A stretch of DNA of 37,143 bases, taken from the NCBI GenBank assembly GCA_012026885.1, contig VEPL01000038.1:1-37143 (forward strand), written 5' to 3'. Source of the stretch: Betaproteobacteria bacterium (GTDB lineage Bacteria > Pseudomonadota > Gammaproteobacteria > Burkholderiales > Rhodocyclaceae). Shown here one piece after another: positions 33,391 to 37,143 of this stretch (position 1 is its first letter; each line of letters starts with the position of its first letter). A model generated the notes under the pieces. That model ran no database searches, was not told the DNA's origin, and saw only the letters and a list, made by a program, of their open reading frames with translations. Position numbers and translations under genes: made by a program.

Positions 33391-35593
33391 TGGCGGCATC
33401 CTGAAGGTTGGATTGGCGGCTGAGTTCGTCACCGATGCGGATCAGCCGGCCATTCCCGGCATCCGCCTGCGGCTGCGAACCGGTCTCCGGCAGATCGGCC
33501 GGAATGACGGTACGTGAGACATCCGCTATAACGCCGTCGCTGCAGGCAGTCGTGATGCTTTCGCCGGAGGCGATCAGCAGCGGGGTCTGGTAACTCGGGG
33601 CGGCAAGGTTGAGCGAGCCGTCCACGAACGCGAGGCTGGAATTCACGGCTGTCGTCAGGTTTCCTAGTGCCGAAACAACAGCCGGAATACCCGTCACGTC
33701 CATCCAGAATTCCGTAACGCTGTAATTGGACTTGAAGGTGTATCCGGTCGGTACGTTGATGGTCGCAAAGGTTCCGCTGATGCCACCGCTCGCGTCGATC
33801 AGGCTGAAGGAATTACCAAGCCTTGGCGTAAAACCGCCGAACAACGAAATGATCAACGTCCCGCCCAGTGTCGCGGTTCCGGAAACATCGAGGAAATCGT
33901 ACTGGGTGCCTTGCGTGGTGCCGCCCAACTCCATGGTCAGCGTTCCGGACGGGCCCTGAACATAGTTCCCGGTGATAGTCGTTACCCCGGGGGAGTTGCC
34001 CGGACTGAAATTGCCCCCGGTGTTGGAGAGGTCGCCAATGTATGTTCCGGTACCACCGTATGTAGCCCCAGTACCAAGCACCATCGTCGAACTGCTGGAG
34101 AGCGTTCCGTTGTTGACGATGCTTCCGGATACGTTAAGCACCCCCGAACCGAGATTGAAGCGCGTTCCGGCGGCAATGTTGAGTAGGCCGCCACTAAAGT
34201 TGAAACCTGAAAGAATGTTTGCGGTGCCGTTCAGAAGATTGACCGTACCTCCGGCAATGCTGAGCAGATTCCCGAAATCAACCTTGCTTCCAGCCACTGC
34301 AGCATCCAGACCGTTCGCCGTTCCCGGGCGCAGAGTCAGCTGAGCTGACCCAGAAACCACGACATCATCCGAGAAAATAATGTTTCTGGCGGCAATCAGT
34401 GTCAGATTGCTGCGATTCCAGGACAATGGATCAATCGCGTTGATGTCGCCGAAACCGAAAGTGGACGGCGCGCCTTGGCTTGAAAGGATGGTGACATTGG
34501 TGCCACCGTTGAGGAATCCTTCAAGCGTTGCTCCGTCGATATCGCCGGCGTCGGCAATCGTAAAGTCGTTCGGGTCGATGAGGTAGTGACCGCCATTGGT
34601 CTCCACGGATAAATTACCGACCCTGACTTTAGCCGCTGACGTTTCCAGAAAACCCCCGCTACCAGTTGTTCCATCCCCCGTCGCAGACACCCGGCCGGCC
34701 GCATACAGTTCGCCAGACAGAATGCCATCGCGGCTGACGATTGCCGTTATCTCCCCGCCCTTGGTCCCATCGGCCAGAACCTGTGAGGTTTCGGTAAGAT
34801 CGATCCGTTCCGTCGCCCGCAAGTAGATCTTCCCCCCTTCCGCCACCGCCGACGAGGCGTTCAGGGTTCCGGAGTTGCTCACCAGGGCGCCGTGCATGCC
34901 GATGCGTCCACCTTCGGCGACCACCTGGCCGATGTTGACCGCCTTCCCTTCCGGTGCGCTGAGGATGACACGCAATGCCGGATTGGTGGCGTCGGCAATC
35001 TCGATGCTGCGTCCGGCGGCGAGCAATACATCGCCACCGGGGGCAGTGATGAGCCCGTTGTTCGTCACGTCCGGCGCAAAGAGATAGACCGATCCGCCGG
35101 TTCCGGTGGTAATCGACCCACGGTTGTCGATTCCCTTCTCGCTGCCATCGCCGGTAAAGCGCATGCGCCCGGCGAGGAAATCCGCATCGGTCATCTTGAG
35201 CGTGGAGGCGACGAGGCCAGCCACATCGACACGGGAACCGGCGCCGAACAGGATGCCGTTGGGGTTGATCAGGAAGACGCGACCGTTGGACGAGAGTTGC
35301 CCGAGAATCAGGCTGGGATCCTGGCCGATCACCCGGTTGAGGACCGCGCTGCCGGGGTTCTGCTGGAGGAAGCGGGCGGCCTCGCCGGCGCCGATCGAGA
35401 AACTGCCCCAATTAATGATCGCATTCGGGGAGTTGATGATGGTCAGGTTTCCGCCGGACTGGCTGAACGATGCCGATCCGCTGGCGACGACGGGATCGGT
35501 CGGCAACGCGAACGCCGTCGCCGAGGCCAAGGCGGCCGCGACCAGCAAGGGAATGCGCGCTAAGCGGTAGGGCAGGATCGTTTTAGTACACAT
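33365..35593 (-). CDS. TpsA-type two-partner secretion exoprotein (filamentous hemagglutinin N-terminal domain)
   Basis: A 742-residue surface protein. Signal peptide at 1-29 (ends ASATAFA), then the TPS secretion domain with SFSQSGGN near residue 45 and the NPNGIL motif at 110-115, a beta-helical middle with Gly/Asn/Ser-rich repeats, and a repeat of the type GGTLIISLFGGFTPRLG near 590-640. The mature chain has only two cysteines, C684 and C741, the second being the next-to-last residue. The ATG at 35593 overlaps the tpsB stop by 11 bases, with GGGAG eight bases upstream. Two 60-base lines (34201-34260, 34381-34440) are 50% G+C, clearly below the neighbours. Confidence 0.9.
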   Translation of the reverse strand: MCTKTILPYRLARIPLLVAAALASATAFALPTDPVVASGSASFSQSGGNLTIINSPNAIINWGSFSIGAGEAARFLQQNPGSAVLNRVIGQDPSLILGQLSSNGRVFLINPNGILFGAGSRVDVAGLVASTLKMTDADFLAGRMRFTGDGSEKGIDNRGSITTGTGGSVYLFAPDVTNNGLITAPGGDVLLAAGRSIEIADATNPALRVILSAPEGKAVNIGQVVAEGGRIGMHGALVSNSGTLNASSAVAEGGKIYLRATERIDLTETSQVLADGTKGGEITAIVSRDGILSGELYAAGRVSATGDGTTGSGGFLETSAAKVRVGNLSVETNGGHYLIDPNDFTIADAGDIDGATLEGFLNGGTNVTILSSQGAPSTFGFGDINAIDPLSWNRSNLTLIAARNIIFSDDVVVSGSAQLTLRPGTANGLDAAVAGSKVDFGNLLSIAGGTVNLLNGTANILSGFNFSGGLLNIAAGTRFNLGSGVLNVSGSIVNNGTLSSSSTMVLGTGATYGGTGTYIGDLSNTGGNFSPGNSPGVTTITGNYVQGPSGTLTMELGGTTQGTQYDFLDVSGTATLGGTLIISLFGGFTPRLGNSFSLIDASGGISGTFATINVPTGYTFKSNYSVTEFWMDVTGIPAVVSALGNLTTAVNSSLAFVDGSLNLAAPSYQTPLLIASGESITTACSDGVIADVSRTVIPADLPETGSQPQADAGNGRLIRIGDELSRQSNLQDAANESRLICR

Positions 35594-37143
35594 AGGCGAT
35601 GCTCCCGTGCAACTTGTCGTGGCTGCTGGTGATCGTTCCGTAGCCCTCGAGCACATAGCCGTAGTCAAGGCGGAAGCTGACGGAACGCCCGATGCCGAAG
35701 CGCAAACCAATGCCGGTACTGGCAATGCCTTCGCTCGCCATTTCTCCCGGCAAGGGATCGTTGCGCGTCAAATGACCACCTTCGACAAAGGCGAGCAAGC
35801 GCAGGCGCGCATTGTCGAGCCGCGTCAGCGGTCCGAGGTCGGGCGTATAGACTTCTGCACTGGCGCGCCAGCCGCGGTCATTGCTGATCACGCGCTCATT
35901 GAAGCCGCGCACCGAATCCATGCCGCCCAGCCCGAATTGCTCGCCCGGCACCAGCGCGTCGCCGCTGTACTGGCCGTCGGCGGCGAGGCGGAACTGCCAG
36001 TCGCCCGGCAGTTGCTGGCTCAGGCTGCCGCCGAGGCGGAACAGGCGGTAATTGGCCGTGGCACCAGCACGTGCGGCAGCAAACGCCGCATCGTTGCCGT
36101 TGCTGCCCCCCGGAATATTCACGAGCCAGGTGGCAAAGGCGCCGGCCTGGGTGCCGTCAACCCGATAGAGGCCGCTCCAGGTAAGGTTGAACGGGTGAAC
36201 GGTCACGTCGCTGCCGAGTGGCGCCCCGGAATAATCGATGTTGTTCCGGTAAGCCCGGTAGTCGATACCGGCGGCTACCTTGTTCTCGAAGACGCTCGTC
36301 TTGGCGAAATAATGGGTATAGCGGCCACCGGCAATGGTCCCTTTGCCGCTGACCTTGAAGAGGCCGGCCACGTTGCCGGAATCGACATCCGAGTAGCCGG
36401 CGAAGAAGTCGAAAGCCCCCGGAAATTCATAGACCGGCACACGATAGCCGGCACCGAAGATGCGCACGTCGGACCACTGCTCGGGCGAGGTGATGTACTG
36501 GATCGTCGCCACGTGGTCGCGGTTGAACAGGTTGGCGTGCTGGAACCCGACCCCGAGCCGGTTGTTCCCGGTCTGGTCGTTCCCCGTATTGTCGAAGGTC
36601 ACGAAGGCCTTCCACGGCTTCTCGTCCTCGATCCGCAACAGGGCGTTGACTTCGCCGGCGGCCGGATCCGGCTTGAGCAGCGCGGTCGTCTGCTTGCCGG
36701 GATTTTCGTTGGCAAGCCGGAGCGACTCGGCCAGCGCACGCGTGTCGGGCACGGTCCCCTCGCGTATCTGCGGCAATGAACGGCGGACATTGTCCGTATC
36801 GCGGAAACTGGCCCCGACCACTTCGACGCGGCCGATCTTCATTTCCCGCACGGTCAGGCGAACGACGCCGGCACTGACTTCCTGATCCGGCAGGACCACC
36901 TGTACCGTCGAATAGCCGGCCTGGAGGTACATGCCTTCAAGCGCACGCCGCGCCGCCTCGACATCGGCAAACCTGCGGCCATCGCCGGAAAACGGCTTCA
37001 GGCGAGCGTCGACCGCAGCAGCATCGAGCAAGGTGTTGCCGGAAACCTCGAAGGAACGGATCAGGAATTGCGGATCGGCCGTATCGCCCCCAGCCTGCTG
37101 CCCCCAGGCCACGCCAGCCCCTGCGATTCCGGTAAGCAACACC
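35583..37143 (-). CDS. TpsB outer-membrane transporter (ShlB/FhaC/HecB family), start cut by the window end
   Basis: At least 519 residues of a 16-strand Omp85-type barrel that secretes TpsA. Seen: a likely signal peptide remnant (ends near VAWGQQ), POTRA 1 (FLIRSFEVSGNTLLDAAAV), POTRA 2 (MKIGRVEVVGA) and the barrel with LGGMDSVRGF, the conserved VRGF loop. The partner motif is FVEGG, with Glu where FhaC-type proteins often have Asp. The last strand ends in aromatic Tyr (SIAYVY), as barrels do. The true start codon lies beyond 37143. Upstream of and overlapping tpsA in one operon. Confidence 0.92.
   Translation of the reverse strand, partial: VLLTGIAGAGVAWGQQAGGDTADPQFLIRSFEVSGNTLLDAAAVDARLKPFSGDGRRFADVEAARRALEGMYLQAGYSTVQVVLPDQEVSAGVVRLTVREMKIGRVEVVGASFRDTDNVRRSLPQIREGTVPDTRALAESLRLANENPGKQTTALLKPDPAAGEVNALLRIEDEKPWKAFVTFDNTGNDQTGNNRLGVGFQHANLFNRDHVATIQYITSPEQWSDVRIFGAGYRVPVYEFPGAFDFFAGYSDVDSGNVAGLFKVSGKGTIAGGRYTHYFAKTSVFENKVAAGIDYRAYRNNIDYSGAPLGSDVTVHPFNLTWSGLYRVDGTQAGAFATWLVNIPGGSNGNDAAFAAARAGATANYRLFRLGGSLSQQLPGDWQFRLAADGQYSGDALVPGEQFGLGGMDSVRGFNERVISNDRGWRASAEVYTPDLGPLTRLDNARLRLLAFVEGGHLTRNDPLPGEMASEGIASTGIGLRFGIGRSVSFRLDYGYVLEGYGTITSSHDKLHGSIAYVY

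Noticed and set aside
1..37143. CRISPR array, IS element, prophage or toxin-antitoxin/defence system
   Set aside because: I read the window for regularly spaced repeats, terminal inverted repeats, transposase or integrase motifs and small toxin-antitoxin pairs and saw none.

Overview
The window is chromosomal DNA from a high-GC Betaproteobacterium, most likely of the Rhodocyclales (Azospira/Dechloromonas/Azoarcus-like). The taxon is inferred from gene content and order and from the sequence character of housekeeping proteins (rimP-nusA-infB-rbfA-truB-rpsO-pnp, a scpA-scpB-rluB block, tandem glycine riboswitch before gcvTHP); no 16S gene is present. Most of the window is densely packed core genome. 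No IS element, prophage, CRISPR array or integrase was seen.

Layout. (1) 1-4778: the start of etfB and an acyl-CoA ligase on the minus strand, divergent from a hybrid PAS histidine kinase and an OmpR-type response regulator; the shared intergenic region holds a near-perfect operator-like palindrome. (2) 4780-8631: homoserine dehydrogenase and the AlaA aminotransferase on minus, then a small Mth938-domain protein and a secreted adhesin-E-like protein on plus, then tRNA-Pro(TGG) and tRNA-Arg(TCT) on minus. (3) 8709-17914: dksA on plus, converging on the long minus-strand translation/RNA operon rimP-nusA-infB-rbfA-truB-rpsO-pnp. The rimP leader carries two terminator-like hairpins between a good promoter and the first start codon, which looks like an attenuator. 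(4) 17929-23649: minus-strand cluster rnm-yciO-M50 protease-trpS-scpA-scpB-rluB with many overlaps. (5) 23725-29048: promoter, tandem glycine riboswitch, terminator, then gcvT-gcvH-gcvP and a translationally linked gene of unknown function. (6) 29033-32648: a DnaJ-like protein overlapping an arginase-family enzyme with altered substrate residues, divergent from a MAPEG membrane protein and a FemAB-like acyltransferase. (7) 32641-37143: a two-partner secretion locus on minus (TpsB transporter, cut by the window end; TpsA exoprotein; periplasmic FecR-domain protein).

How parts work together. The acyl-CoA ligase and electron-transfer flavoprotein form a fatty/organic acid activation and oxidation module, possibly controlled by the adjacent two-component system. 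The glycine cleavage genes are under direct glycine sensing. The TPS locus makes and exports a cell-surface beta-helical protein; tpsA has clearly lower G+C than the rest of the window (two 60-base lines counted by hand are 50% versus about 70% for a line in a core gene), suggesting transfer or relaxed codon use.

The observations I rate highest are the rimP-leader attenuator candidate, the arginase-family enzyme with a changed arginine-binding shell, the two C-terminal cysteines in TpsA (HMW1-like anchoring), and the glycine-riboswitch operon with an intercistronic gcvH-gcvP hairpin and an uncharacterised fourth gene. I did not find a clear, wholly new multi-gene system; the rest is well-known biology with local oddities.
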